Source of the DNA: Sabellastarte sp. h YS-2021
Taxonomy: Eukaryota; Annelida; Polychaeta; Sabellida; Sabellidae
Direction: 5' to 3'
DNA: 64,000 bases
Assembly: GCA_964017235.1 (NCBI GenBank)
Contig: OZ024928.1
Coordinates: 87,911,566 to 87,975,565 of the forward strand
The first letter of the stretch is position 1. Every line of letters starts with the position of its first letter. The translations under genes were made by a program, and so were the position numbers. Of the stretch, positions 1 to 14,100 are shown piece after piece. The notes beneath the pieces were generated by a model. The model did no database searches and was not told the DNA's origin. It was given only the letters and a program-made list of their open reading frames with translations.

Positions 1-2366
1 TTTTAAAATAATTTTTTTCTTCTTTGTAAATAACAAACAATTGTGACATTATTTATATCTTCAGGATTTTATCCAATCAGTTTCTTTTAAATGTTTTATT
101 AAGTTGGCTATAATTATATTGTAATTATAAAGAAACTATAATCATGTAGCAAAGTCACAATGCTCAGTTCAGATGCTTGTGTCTCATACAACTTTGTCAT
201 ATAAACTGAAAAAACCCACAAGAATAGCCACATTATTAGAACTCCACCCATTACTCCCCACCTTACTTAGTTGTCAGTTCTGACCACAAAAAACAGACCT
301 AAAGAAGTAAACACCATGCATACAATTGAGCAAGGGTAAACCCCCATCTCCACCCCTGCTGTGTTATCTAATTACTTTTAGTCACATGCCTAATGTTCTG
401 TGTAGCAGGGTACAGATAAGAAAAACCAGGAACCCCCCAACCTCATTGTTGTGTGATAAAATGTTATAGCTTATGTTCTCTGTATAGAGAAGTTTTCAGT
501 GTAAACTTGCAAACTGAAAACTAGTTATATGCGTATGGGAGAATTTGAGAAACAAATTCAAAAACTAAGTTTTGATAATAAGTTTGAAATTATCATTTTT
601 TATATAAGATAAGTTTGATTTCAAAATGTTTTTTTTTAATTATCAGTAATTGCATTAGTCAAAATATAATTATAAATTATAAAAATTATATTTGGGTGCA
701 TCAGTTTTGTTGTAAGTTGCTATAAATTAATAAGGGGAATGGATAAAAATGTACAAGTACATGCACACATAATCTTTATCATCTTTATAATCTTTAAAAA
801 TTAGTCTTTGCTTTTCAAATACCTACAAATTCAAAAACTATTGCAATAATAGTTCTTTCAAAAAGTTAGACTTAATCACTATATCACCCTCTAGAAAAAG
901 AATTTTCCATCAATGATCACTAGTCATTCATTTCCCAATATTCAACCTGTTTTCTGTTCAATAACATCACTAAGATTTCATGTCGAAAAACCTAACTTAG
1001 TTAGTGGTGATTTTTTCATGAAGTATCACTACTTTTTCCAGTCAAAAATCCAGCTTTGAAATAGTGTTGAAATTGTGTCAGTGTCAATTTTTCAACCAAA
1101 AATCACCATGATTTCTGGTCAAAATATCACTACTTTTTCATGTCAGAAAACTAACTGAGATCCGTTTGTATGTAATATGAGGTCATGGAATCTCATAGGA
1201 TTCCTTGCCAATATCTTCATAAAAAATGCTGTTTGAGAGCAAATACTTCTAATTCATGAATGGAACTCATTATTATTCATATAAGCACAGAAAATATATG
1301 AGGTCATGGAATATCATTGGGTTTCCTAATAATTTTTTGTATGAAATTTATGGGCAAGTTATTGGGTGCGAGCTCATTCGATTGCGATTGGCACACACAC
1401 CTGGGGCTGTCTTGTACATTTGCCATTATTGTCTACAGATGTTCACCCACTCTAAATAAAAATTCATTTATTTACTAACCTGATAAACTTATAAAACTAT
1501 GTCACAGTACATATGGCAGTTTTAAGAATGATATATGTAGAGTTTGGAATGTTGGTGGATAGAGTTTCATAATTTTTTGCTTGAAATCTATCTAAATAAT
1601 AGTTAAAATCTACATTAGTAATGGTGTAAGTATTGTTAATGAATATGGCCCAAGGTCATCAGAACAGCAAGTAGCCATGTATAACAGTTACAACTTTGAA
1701 TGATTTACAACATACATGATAAGTTTGGTTTCTTTTCTAGTTTCTTTTCTGACAAAGCATACAGGTATTATAAAATCTTTCAGGTTCTAAAATCAAAACA
1801 TGGACATATGGTTTATACTGACTTTTTTAGAAAGGACAAGAAAACCATTTTATGCGTAAATTTTGATACAAAGACCCAGTGCACGCTCACATGGGAGCTA
1901 GAGCTAAACAATTTAAACGGCTGATATAAATTTCAGTTAACTTAATCTTTTTATTTACATCAACACCTGTTGCAGAAATTGTAAACGGAATCGATTTTAT
2001 TGTGACCATTTTATTGGATACAATAATCAACGATAGACGTACATGGTAAATGGTAAGTAAATCACTAAAATACTATTTTAAACTGTGCTTTACAGTTGTC
2101 ATTGCCCGGAAGGTTCTTAATTATTACTATTACGTAGTAGTTTTCATAACACTGTACAGCACAGTCACTACCAAGAGAAATTCAACTTGACACAAAATCT
2201 TTATTTATGGGTGAATTTTAATAATCTAGGTATCATTGTTTACAGTTTTTGATTGTGGATATAATGGTTTGACATAATCTTGAATCAGGCTTACATAGTT
2301 GCAGTAGTATGCACAAGAGATCGAGTTCTATATCAAATCCATTGGTAACAGCTTTAATAATGTAAC
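1..2366. other. Non-coding AT-rich stretch upstream of the laminin-like gene
   Basis: I see no convincing gene here. Open frames are under 75 codons and have no recognisable domain. Short imperfect repeats occur, such as GGTCATGGAAT at about 1172 and 1302 and ATCACTACTTTTTC at about 1025 and 1127. These look like decayed mobile DNA. A promoter or upstream exon of the laminin-like gene could lie here, but nothing identifies one. Confidence 0.5.
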
Positions 2367-3880
2367 TGTATCGGGCCGTTTTGACACCAGTGCCGGGTCG
2401 AAACGGCTCACTGCGCTGTTTCAACACCACAGTTAATTTACATTTATTACCTTTATCTGTAAACTTCTTTATATATATAACTCACGTCATTATTATCATT
2501 ACCCACGTTCGACTGGTCGTTTCAGTACTTACTATACTTGCCAAAAATTATTGGAAGATACTTTTTTCTATTTGCGTGGTAGCTTCCAGGTAAACAAGTA
2601 AGTACTGAAGTGATCGACATATCTCCTCTGATTTTATAGTAAGTAAGTCACGTGATAAAACAAAGGGAAATGTAGAATTATTATTGAAAATCACAATAAT
2701 TGTTTATTTTTTATTGTTACAATATCAGTGGACAGCTATGAAACTGATAAAGCATTTACACCTTTCTCATGCTTATTGAGATTAAATAACTTGTTTCCTT
2801 TGATAAAAAACAGAAGTAACAAACTTCAAAATCAATTTAATAAAATTTACCACAGAAAATATACTATGTACACACCCATAATATTAAATGGTTTATGCAA
2901 CAATCATACAATTTTCATTGCAATTGTGAGTTTTATATGTAAAGTTATTGAAGGAAAGTGGACCAAGAAAAAAATTAAATCTTTAGAACATATTCCTAAT
3001 GCCTCCAAGTACCCATGTGGAATCAACCTCATTTATAAAAATAGCTGCCAATCAGATTTAAAAGAAATGACATCATGGGGAAGTACTTACTTTTTTTCAT
3101 TTTTGTGGTAAAGTTTCCAGTAAGTACTGGTTGTTACTGCGTATGTGGGTGGAGCTTATTTTACTTGCCGCAAATTTTCCCACGCGAATCTAATCTACTG
3201 CTTTGCAGGCGCAATATCTTCCCCACAAAGGGGAACTCAGTGTGCTGACTTAACAAAATCATTATCATAAAGAAAGTCAAGGGGCGTTCAAGGTCAGTAA
3301 TCCAGAGTTGTGGGTGTGACCAAGAGGGAAGGAAACTATGTTGGAAAACTAGAATTAAAGAGGTGGGTTTTGAGGTGTTTCCTGAAAGATGTGACAGAGG
3401 GGCTATTTCTTATTTGGAAGGGGAAGGAGTTCCAGAGAACTGGGGCATAGTGACTGAAAGAATTGGAGAAATGTTTGACTGATTTATGAACCTTACGGTC
3501 GAAAGTGGGAGTGTGAAGGAATTTGAGTTTGGGGGTACTTCGCCTTGTATTCCTGGAACACAATGACCCTATTATTTATGTGTTTGTGTTTTGGCTTTTG
3601 TACTTGTAGTGTTTTTACTGTATTGCAGTTGAAATAAATGGTTGTTATATATTGAGAGATTTTTTTTGAGAAATAAACCTGCCTAGCGTGAAAAACATAA
3701 AGGTATAGAGCAAAATCAAAAACTAAAAAATATAAACTAAAACTAAAAAACTAGATAAAACCAATTGTTATGAGCCATTTGCCTTCAAATGACCTCTAAA
3801 TGTTATAATGGTGTTGAAACGGCGCACATACTGAGTGTGCCAGGTCGAAACCGCGCATGGAGCTGAAACGGCCCGTAACA
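2367..3880. mobile_element. Non-autonomous DNA transposon with about 65 bp terminal inverted repeats
   Basis: The left end (about 2367-2432) reads GGGCCGTTTTGACACC and runs to GCTGTTTCAACACCA. The right end (about 3808-3880) read backwards starts GGGCCGTTTCAGCTCC and runs to GCCGTTTCAACACCA. The ends are therefore imperfect inverted repeats about 65-72 bp long. The 1.5 kb interior has a 127-codon open frame at 2728-3111 without a recognisable domain, and a LINE fragment on the minus strand. No transposase is visible. I could not fix a target duplication, so the superfamily is open. Confidence 0.6.
3336..3563 (-). pseudogene. LINE reverse transcriptase C-terminal fragment
   Basis: The minus strand encodes about 75 residues including HYAPVLWNSFPFQIRNSPSV followed by SFRKHLKTHLF. 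This is the familiar C-terminal tail of CR1/Jockey-group LINE polymerases, where APxLWNSLP, then an IR..PS motif, then SFK..LKTHLF recur. Only the tail is present. There is no palm domain or endonuclease, so it is a dead 5'-truncated fragment lying inside the inverted-repeat element around it. The exact clade cannot be told from this length. Confidence 0.7.
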
Positions 3881-3901
3881 ACGCCATCATTTGTAAAATA
3901 C

Positions 3902-4138
3902 TACACGGGTAGTCACTGAGATAAACGGTCATAGAGATAAACGGTCTTCAGAAATTCTCACATAAAACGGTTAAAAGGTTTAAACAACAATGTAAGACAA
4001 ACCAAATATCATGGAAAGCATTGTTTACATCTATTTTGTTATTTCGTTTGTGTGATTTTGCTATTTACACTATTTAAATAAAAAATTTTGAAGACCGTTT
4101 ATCTCTGTGACCGTTTATCTCAATAACCGCCCATGTAC
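3902..4138. mobile_element. MITE with about 54 bp inverted repeats
   Basis: A 237 bp element. The left arm contains GAGATAAACGGTC twice (about 3917-3948), followed by TTCAGAAATT. The right arm read backwards contains GAGATAAACGGTC twice and then TTCAAAATT. Outer ends are TACACGGGTAG and GTACATGGGCG. There is no coding capacity. The length and terminal repeats fit a MITE; its family is not known to me. Confidence 0.7.
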
Positions 4139-4766
4139 CTTCTAACAACCATTTCAATGCAAACTTGTCTCATAAAACACATAATACATTGTTAATATGG
4201 TGCATACATAAATAATAGACTTGGGGAAAAAAAGGCTTAACTTGGTGGGGATGAGTTTTAGAAGAGGCCAAATTTGCATCAAAATGGGTCCGAGTTGGCG
4301 GGGGCCGAGTTTGCGAGGGTCCGAGTTGTCTATGATTCTTATTTGGGTATGCGCGTGTTATGTCTCTAAATTCATTGCAAAAAAAAATTCGGCTAGCTTC
4401 TATGTGATTCTATTTGTGTTTGAAATTGATGGCGATAGGAATATCATTTTGTAACTTTTATAGTTACTTAGATAATTGAGTATTTTTGTTGATTTGGTGC
4501 ATTGAGAAGATTGACATATCCAGTCTACTGTAGGAAACAATTAATTCTGTGAAATCACTTAGGAAAATCATTGGTTGAAGCATCTTTTGTACAGATGATC
4601 TGGTTACCCATTTTACAGATACAACATCTGCAGCAGTTTGTACAGAATTTGAACTTCTTCGATCACCCTTTAATAAATTATACAGTTTTATATCATTAAT
4701 GATATTTTAACACTTAAATATATATGTATTGATAATATTTATTGCATGTAATGTCCATTTTTTCAG
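4139..4766. other. Non-coding stretch before the first visible exon
   Basis: No gene is visible. A G-rich piece at 4240-4335 repeats CCGAGTTGG/CCGAGTTTG/CCGAGTTGT at 12-20 bp spacing. The stretch ends in a T-rich tract and CAG at 4757-4766, a usable splice acceptor for the exon that follows. Confidence 0.45.
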
Positions 4767-4778
4767 GTGCAACCAGGT

Positions 4779-5111
4779 ATGTTGCAAATTCAAAGACATC
4801 TTCTTGTGTTAATATTACACATCCAAATCATAAAAGCTGTACCTGTCAATGTTGCATTGAGAAAACCAATAGAAGCCAGGCTTACATGTGGTTCTAGAGG
4901 AGCTGAAATATTTTACAGTCACAATGATGTATATGTGTCACCATATGATCGTGTGGAACATGAATGTGAAAATACAACATCCTATCCAGCAGAACATATG
5001 CTGGATGGTGATCAAAATACCTGGTGGCAAAGTGCAAGTCGACAAACAATAACATCAATGGACTGGAATGAGAATGATCCTGAAGCTGTTATCAACATTG
5101 ATTTACAACAG
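4779..5111 (+). CDS. Exon 1: signal peptide and first half of LN domain
   Basis: From ATG 4779 the product begins [20 protein letters not shown], a short hydrophobic signal-like segment. It is followed by [16 protein letters not shown], matching the LN-domain opening (N.AL.KP..A..TCG), and later [15 protein letters not shown], the LN hallmark DG....WWQS. The acceptor at 4766 allows in-frame reading from 4767, and an in-frame TAA at 4749 lies upstream, so 4779 is the likely start unless an earlier exon adds coding sequence. The exon ends ..NIDLQQ at 5111. The next bases are GCATGT, so the donor looks like GC rather than GT; using the nearby GT at 5116 would break the frame with exon 2. Confidence 0.82.
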
Positions 5112-8100
5112 GCATGTTTATAGAGTTGGTATTGTGTCATTTACACATAAGTGGGTGTCAATTTACTCTCAAAAAGGAAGAATGATGTTCACCTAAACAT
5201 TGGAGTGTTTAATAAAACAAGATTTGATTAAATTTCTAAAAGCCAATATTGTCTCCATGGTATAAAATTAAAAAAAAATAGTCAAATTAGTTAATAGCTG
5301 ATTATGAATTCTATAACCTTGAAAGTAGTTACAGGTCAATATTCTGATTTGCATCGACCCACAAAAATTCTGAGTGCGACATTTGAGAATTCAGGACCAA
5401 CTAACCCCTGTTTTCCCTCAGACAAATTTGTAATACTGTTTAATACTGATGAATTTAGTCACAAAAAAATTGAAGAAAATTAGGAACATATTAAATTGAG
5501 TAATGAAACTAGAATCAGTATTTACTTTCATGTATGTTTTCTCAATTTCCTTTAATTTTTAATAACACATTAACTTGTTTTGTCTTTTCAACTTAATGGA
5601 CAAAGTTTGTGTCCAAATTCCTACATATAAGACATAGAAATTAAGTAAATAAAATATCTTAACCTTAGTTTAACCATATATGGTGCAGTGTGAAGCTGTG
5701 AATGAGTGATGGTGTTGTGAAGTTTCTTCAGTTGAAGCATTTTGTCACTTTCAATATCCCTTTGTTGAACTTTGTTGAAGCTTTTGTGTTTTCTACATGA
5801 CATTGTAGTATAATTTGTCTTTTCTGTCATATTAACTAGTTGTTAAGAAAATGTGTGTACTTTTTGTCAATGAAAGCAAAAGAGAATATAATAAATTGCA
5901 TTTTAAGATGCAGAAATATCAAATGGCTGTCTGTTATAATTAAGTAGATTTTCATTGTTTTTCAACAGGTTTTTGATGTTGAATCGATCAGTATTAAAAT
6001 GCAGGCATCCAGAAGACCTGAGAGTTTAATTGTACTTAAATCTGAAGATGGAAACAACTTTTCTCCATGGGTCATAAAAGTTACAGAGAGTTTTCAGTGT
6101 GTTACATTATTCCAAACAAGATTCATACAAAGTCCAGAGACACACACTTCAGTGGTTTGTGATTTGTACACAATACCAAACATGTTGGATACTAATGAAG
6201 AGGTAGGTAATATTTTGTAAAATGCTAGCAGCCAACAAAAATAATAAACACGATGTTGAGCATTTGTGTATGACTATAGTTTGACCTTTTGTTTGTGTTG
6301 TGACACTAACCTTTATAATTATGTCTGAATCTGACCTATGCAACATATAAAATAAACTTTACACTTTGTAAAATATTTCTTGCATATATAACTGTACCTG
6401 ACAATAGTTACCCTGGGTTTTCATACCTTTGGTGTTAGTGCAATGACCTTTGCCTATGAACTCTTGATTGCTGCATATCTGAGAGAAAGTATCTATATCA
6501 TAGTGACATTGAACATGGTAAAAATGTTTCAGTGGATGCAGGTTTACCTGAATGTAGTGTTATATGTCTTTTATGACTTTTTGCTCTATTCTGCTCGCTG
6601 TAACCTCTGGCTTAAATTGGCTTGATCTCATCTCACAATCAATATTGAGTTCATGAAAGGTAAAAATATTTAATTTAATTTGTGGGTGAGCTTAGTTATT
6701 GGTTGTGTTTTATTTGACCATACACCTTTGTATAAATAACTTTTATTTCACCTTAATGATGGACCATAGTACTTTTCTGTTTAATACCTATTTTAAATAT
6801 TGGGGAAAAAAGTAACAAAATTCAATTAGGATTGCTTCTTTGTTATTCATGTATTTTTATGCAAATATGTAGCTGCTTAATTTTGACAAAATGATTGAAG
6901 TTTGAGGTTATATGTTCCAATTTTTAATTCATTTAATCCACTGAAGTAAAGCCCCAACTAAAATAGCTATTTCCTTCTTTTTCAGATTGCATTTGACTTT
7001 GATGATGTACCAGATTCTCTGTCTGTAAGTTACAAGGATATCATTATATTGTTGATATTTTTTTAGATTTATTAGTTTATTAAGACAAATTATGCATGTC
7101 CAAATGTGTCTTAATCGATAAAGTAATTGTGTATCTAAGTAGTGTAATGATTGACTGTCAATTTTAAAAATATGTTGTTGTACTGCATCTTATAACAAAG
7201 ATAAAGGAAATGTTATGTATATAATTGGGAATGTTTTATGTAGTCAAAATATGTGCAACAGAAAAGATACAACAAGCAATTTATAAACCCTTGTATCAAT
7301 GTTTCAAATTCTTTGGTCTTCATATCTCACTTTTTGCTAAAGATTTGCTAAAAATTAGTTTTTAATTGCTTAGTTTGTTTTACTACCCCGTATTTATGCT
7401 AATGCTGAGTCTCAAACTGTACAAGTGACTGTGATACTTTAGTTTATAAATGGGATATTTGGTTTCTGTTATATGCATGTTATATCTGTTTTGATAGAGT
7501 TGGAGATCTGCCAGATATTTGGAAATTCAATTTTATAAAATGGATCTAACACTGGGACCAAATGCAGACCGCTTTGTGAGTTAACGATTATGATTTGAAA
7601 ATGCTTTCCATAATGTTTTTTCTGTAAAAATATCACCCTTGGGCCAAACTCACTAAAAGTGTCCAGTCATAGCAAAAACTCATCTGAGTTTTGTTTTACA
7701 GATCTAAGATTTTTATTCTAAACAGTTTTTACATCACACCCCTTAAGGGCTGTCGGGGTATTGTTTTCACCCACGGTGTCTGGATGGGTGGACGGCAGGA
7801 AAAAGTTTGTCCGGGCTGTATCTCAGAAACCATAAGGTGTAGGAAGTTGATACATGGTAGGGATATTGGTTCAGGGGTGTAGGTGTGCAACGTCATGGTT
7901 TGACCTTGATTTAATGTTTGACCTTGCTGTAGTGACCTTGACCTATAAAATCTTATCCGGGCTATATCTCGGAAACTGTAAGGTGTAGGAAGTTGATACT
8001 TGGTAGGGACATTGGTTAGGGGGTGTAGGTGTGCAACGTCATGGTGAGACCTTGAATTGACCATTGACCTTGCTGTAGTGACCTTGACCTTTAAAATCTT

Positions 8101-11100
8101 GTCCGGGCTATATCTCGGAAACTGTAAGGTGTAGGAAGTTGATACTTGGTAGGGACATTGGTTAGGGGGTGTAGGTGTGCAACGTCATGGTGTGACCTTG
8201 ATTTGACCTTTGACCTTGCCGTAGTGACCTTGACCGATAAAATCTTGTCCGGGCTATATCTCGTAAACCGTGAGGTGTAGGAAGTTGATACGTACTAGGG
8301 ACATTGGTTAGGGGGTGTAGGTGTGCAATGTCATGGTGTGACCTTGATTTGACCTTGTCTTAGTGACCTTGACCTTTAAAATCTTGTTGCACCTTTGGGT
8401 CTGTCTTTTGATGCAAATTAAGCACTGTTAAAATCATATTAGAATTCAGAAAGAATTTTACTTTTACAACTTCCCATTGTGACAGATGGTATTTCATCAA
8501 GTGAGCCACAAATTTTGCTCCAACACCACACATAAGCATTCATTGAATGTATTACCACTTCTATATGCATGGTAATATTCAAAACATCTAAACCATAATT
8601 CGGCCATGCCAGATGTAGATAAAGTACATGCATTATCTTTTTCTTAGATAGTATTTTCTCTATTTAAACATTGTTTGGACCTTTATATAACTGACAGTGC
8701 TCTGAAAGTATCTTGAACTTTGTACTGCTACAGTACTTCTATATCTCATGGTGTTAAAAATATTTCCCTAGGCTGTGGGATACGGGCATCTCTGATGCTA
8801 TTTTCTATTGACAGCTATTCCCTAATTAATAAATTTTAAAGCTTCATAATTTTAGTTTTCTGATTAATGCTGTCATCTTGCTATTGAATTGTCTTGTCTT
8901 AATACTTTATCTTTACATACATTTTCTTTCTCTTAGATGTTATTTTCTCTACTTAAACATTATTTGGAGCTTTAAAAAACTGACAATGCTCTGAAAGTAT
9001 CCAGACCTTTGTACTGTTTCACTACTTCTATATCTCATGGTGTTGAAAAATATTTTCCCAGGCTTTGGGGTACTGGTTTCTCATTTTATCTAATAGTATT
9101 TTTGTGATGTACTAAGTAACTAATGAATATAAAATACAAAGGATTGTGGAAATTTTTCTAAATGGAACGAGGGCAAGTAAATGTGACTCATGAATTATAA
9201 TTTCATTAATAATCCAATGGGGTAAACTTTTTAATTACAAAAATTCTCTGTTGTATTGGTGAAGAACTCCGACTTCTATAAATGAACACAGCAGAATTTT
9301 AGTATGCAATATAGTTTGTTAGAAGTGCCAAAGTTCTATGGACAAAAATGTAAAATTAAAAGAACTCTCTTTTATGAAGTGAGGGATTTTTTATTGAAGT
9401 ATATGACTATTTTATCTGTTTTCATTAAACACATTTATGTAAAGATAAGCTATGCTTTAAAAAAATGAAAAACAAAAAAAAACACAAAACACAAGTAATC
9501 ACATGAAAATATTTACATTAAAACATTTCAACACTGATGTGGTTGAGAACTCAGATATTGATTTCACAGAAGAATTACAGATGTGTGCTCATACCATTCA
9601 ATAAAACTGTGCATAAACTAATGAGGATCTGAATTGAACCATGCAAATGTGAAAGTATTGATTTTCTCGGGGGTTTTTATTGTCACTTGTGTGATTCAAG
9701 TCACCATCTGTTCAAATTGATTGCTTAATACATTTGCATAATGCTTTTGTGTACAGATATATAACAGTGATTTCATTTATGAAAGGTGTTGGTTGTGTTA
9801 AGTCAATTTGATTGTGTAATGTAGCATAAATGTTGGGCTAAAAATTACCAAGATTTCATGCAGTGGAAAATAAATCTGTTTAAAACATGGTGATTTTAAC
9901 TGAGTAGTAATCAAGAATATATACTTCACATGCCCAAGTAAAATCCAGGGTTATTTTAAGCCTGATAAACCCAAACAAAAAATGTTGACCTTGCCTTGCC
10001 AAAATCAAAATTGAGATTTTACCTAGGCTGATTTACAATCCACATTTCTTTTGATTTGACCTGTGAAGCATGTAATAAACTGTATATAAAATATTTTTGA
10101 AAGGATTAGGTGTTAAATAGATATTGTAATTCCCATTAATTTAAGATTCAAGAAATACCATACCAGATAAATTAAAGAGATCCAACTTTAAGAAATTAAG
10201 TTAATTAATTGTTAAGAATAAATTAAGTTTATTTTATATATAAATTATTGATTTAATGCTGTATTTATATCCCCAGACGAAAGTCGGGGATATATTGGAT
10301 TCAGGTCCGTCGCGCCGCCGCCGCCGCCGCCGTAGAAATTTCCTTGTGGACGCGATAACTCAAAAACAAATTAATATTTTTTTTTCAAACTTGGTACACA
10401 TGTTAAGGGTGCCCAAAGGAAGATCCCTATTTTAAGGTGACCTTAAACTCCCAGTAAAAAAGAACTTATGGCCACCTTAAGGTCAGAAATTGGACTTTTG
10501 GCCACTTAGAGCCCTGTAGGTCACAAACTATGATGCTCAGCTGGCTGAAATTTTACCTGACAACACATTAATATGTTCTTAGTACATGTGCCGAAAATCA
10601 CGACTTTATGTTGAGGAGAAAATTGTGTTTGAGGCCCATAAATACCCCCACTTGGGGATTTTTTGCTATACTTTTCACATATTTTGCCCTATAATTTGGA
10701 AGTGGTAATTCTGATGAGTCTCAAACTGCGCTAGGTATAACTTTGATATGTAATCCTTGTCTGTAGAAAATTTTAGGGCTGTAGGTTTACCCAAAGGGGT
10801 CGACTTAAGGTCTCAAAAGTGCCCACAGAGACCCAATTTATGCACTTTTTGCCACTTTCAAGCACTGTAGCTTTCAAACTATGTCTCTCATCTAAGTTAA
10901 ATATCATCTGGGAATATATGTATGTGTTTTCTTATATGTGCCCCAACATTTAGGCCTTTGATAGACAGTTAACCTGTGTATCAGGACCATAAACACCCAC
11001 CCGAGTGACCCTTATAAGACATTTTTCACATCTTTTTCCCTGTAACTTGGAAATGGTAAGTCTGAGAAGTTTCAAACTGTATTAGATATATATTCTGTGT

Positions 11101-14100
11101 GTAATCTTAGTATGTAACAGATTTTAAGTCTGAAGCTTTAATTTTGAAGGTCAAATTGAGGTCTCTAAAAGGCTCCCAAAGACCCAATATTTGGACTTTT
11201 TGCTACTTTTAAGCCCTGTGACTGTCAAACTATGTGACTGATAGAGCTCAAATCCTATCTGGGAAGATATTAGTATGTTATTTATATATGTGCCAAAAAT
11301 TAAGGCTTTAAGAAGACATTTAACCTGTGTATGAGGACCATAAATCCCCACCCGAGTGACCATTTTTAGACATTTTTCACATATTTTGCCCTGTAACTTG
11401 GAAATGGTAAGTCTAAGAAGTTTCAAACTGTATTAGATGCATATTCTATGTGTAATCTTAGTATGTGACAAATTTTAAGTCTGAGGCTTTAATTTGAAGG
11501 CCACATTTAGGTCTCTAGAAGGCCCCATAAAGACCCAGTATTTGGACTTTTTGCCAATTTTAAGGCCTGTGACTGTTAAACTATGTGACTGATAGAGCTG
11601 AAATCTCATCTGGGAATACATTATTATGTTCTTTTTACATGTGCCAAAAATCAAGGCTTCAAGTAGACATTTAACCTGTGTATGAGGACCTTAAACACCC
11701 ACCTGAGTGACCCTTTTAAGACATTTTTCACATATTTTGCTCTGTAACTTGGAAATGGTAAGTCTGAGAAGTTTCAAACTTTATTAGATACATATTCTAT
11801 GTGTAATCTTAGTATGTAACAAATTTTAAGTCTGAAGCTTTAATTTGAAAGCCACATCGAGATCTCTAAAAGGCCCACAGAGACCCAATATTTGGACTTT
11901 TTAACCACCTTTAAGCCCTGTGACTGTTAAACTATGTGATTGATGGAGCTGAAATCCCATCTGGGAATGCATTATTATGTCCTTTTTACATATGGCGAAA
12001 ATCAAGGTTTTTAGTAGACATTTAACCTGTGTATGAGGGCCATAGACACTCGCCCAAGTGCCTTTTTGGACATTTTTTCCGTATTTTGCCCTGTTATTTG
12101 GAAATGCTTAGTGTGACAAGTCTTAAACTGTATTATATATAATTTTTGTTTGTTATGTATGTCCCCCAAAAAGTTTCAGATCTGTTGTTTAATTGCTAAG
12201 GTCTCTTTAACAATTGTAAAATGCTCACAGAAACCCAATTTATGGACATTATGCCACTTTAAAGCCCAGTAACTGTCAAACTATGTGGGTTATAGAGCTG
12301 AAATCTTTGAATTTTTAAAAGGAAATGCCTGTCTATTTAAATTTTGAATATTAATAATGTTATGGCTATCTTAGTCTTTTAAGAACTTATTTTTGTGTGT
12401 TATACCTCTGCTTGCTGAGTTTTTAACTTTTTAAAATGAAACTGGTTAAACATATTCAAGTAGACAAAATGGACACTTTAAGTGAGCTTTAAGTCCCAAT
12501 ATTAATGAAATTATATCCTTATGTAGTAAAAGTAGGGGATTTTTAACCCTCAACTAGCCCAGTTTTATTCAACTTGCCTCAGTTAATTTTGACACAGCTC
12601 CTACAGTTATGAACTCATTTCAGTTGATAATCACATACTTAAAATTCTCAATTCTTTTTGTATTTGAGTACCCCTTTTATATAGATTGTTTGTTTACCAT
12701 TTATGCATCCCCCACCCGGATTCCCCCCACCCACCTCTGGGACCTCCAGCTATATTGAGTGACACTAAATAAACAAAGGTATTTAATGATATCAGATGAG
12801 AAACAAAGAACTCAATGGGGTTGCAGATCTTGTGTAATAGTGAGAGAGGTGTGGAGAAAGGGAGAGGGGTGGGGGTGGGAGGTGGTGGGCTTCATTACAT
12901 ATAACACAAAGGGGAGTCAGAACTGAGATTGTGTCACATATTTAGGTTGCATATATATGGACCACATATATAGGTATAGAGGAAATGAATAACTGAAAAC
13001 AATTTGCAAATTCTAAAAATAATATAATAAAATAATAATATAAATAATTTTTTTTTAAATAATATTTTATTTGTGAACAAATATAGAAACAGATATGCGC
13101 TTTTGGGATTATGAATTTTAGAATGGACATTGAATCATCAATCATTTAAATACTTTGACGGAAGATTGAAAAGTATGATGAGTTGAGTTAAAAATAATAT
13201 TTTATTTGTCAACAAATATAGAAACAGATATGCTCTTTTGGGATTATTATTTTAGAATGGACATTCAATCATCAATCATTTAAATACTTTGAAAATAGGT
13301 TTAGAGTTATCATTGCAGGAAGATTGAAAATATAATTTGAGTTATGTATTCGGCGTCTGGGGATACACCATCTTCCTTGGAAGATATAAACAGAGTAGAT
13401 TGATGTGCTGAAGTTCATATAATAATGGGTAATTATGTTTTAAAAAATTCCCGATCAAAACCTGTGGCGTGAGTGATGACCTGTCTGGGGATATGTTGGC
13501 GCCGAGTTGGCCCAATCTAGTTTTACTGATATACGTAAGATTTATTAATTTTCACCAGTTTTCCAGAATATTAATGTAAAGTGACAATGGACCTCTTCAA
13601 CTGGCATTTTGTCATATTTGTTAAAAAGTTCCATCATCTTCCAGAGCTCTTTATTTTACAAAATTTGAAAGAGATAACTAACTGTTTAAGAACTTAAAAT
13701 CAGTAAGTTGACTTTCTAGTCATTGCATATTAAGTTTCTAAGTTACAACAAATTCATATGTATTTTACAGAAGAACCCAAGTTTGCAGTTAATTGCATTC
13801 ATAAATACAAAACACTCTGTCACAGTATATGTATGTGAAGAATAATCACTTAAACAGAAGTACTTCAAAAATAAAAATTAAAAATCAATTTTAGTTTAGT
13901 ATAAGAATTCCGATTTCACTTATTTTAGGGTTTTTCTCCAATATCGATGCATTTTGCGTAATTTTTGCTTTTTATAATAACGCAGACTATTAATGATTTA
14001 AATGTGCTTTCAACCTTGTATTCTTCATACAACCACAAATAAAACCATTCTACTATTTATGTCTCTCACTGCTTTAACCCAGAGAGAGATTATGAAATGC

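Noticed and set aside
2728-3111. 127-codon plus-strand frame
   Set aside because: No start context, domain, signal or relative that I recognise; it lies in a decayed transposon, so it is not called as a gene.
7729-8064. 111-codon minus-strand frame over the alpha repeats (and similar ones at 20839-21148 and 35265-35516)
   Set aside because: Spans the tandem repeats with low-complexity wording and appears in parallel in each alpha copy; not coding.
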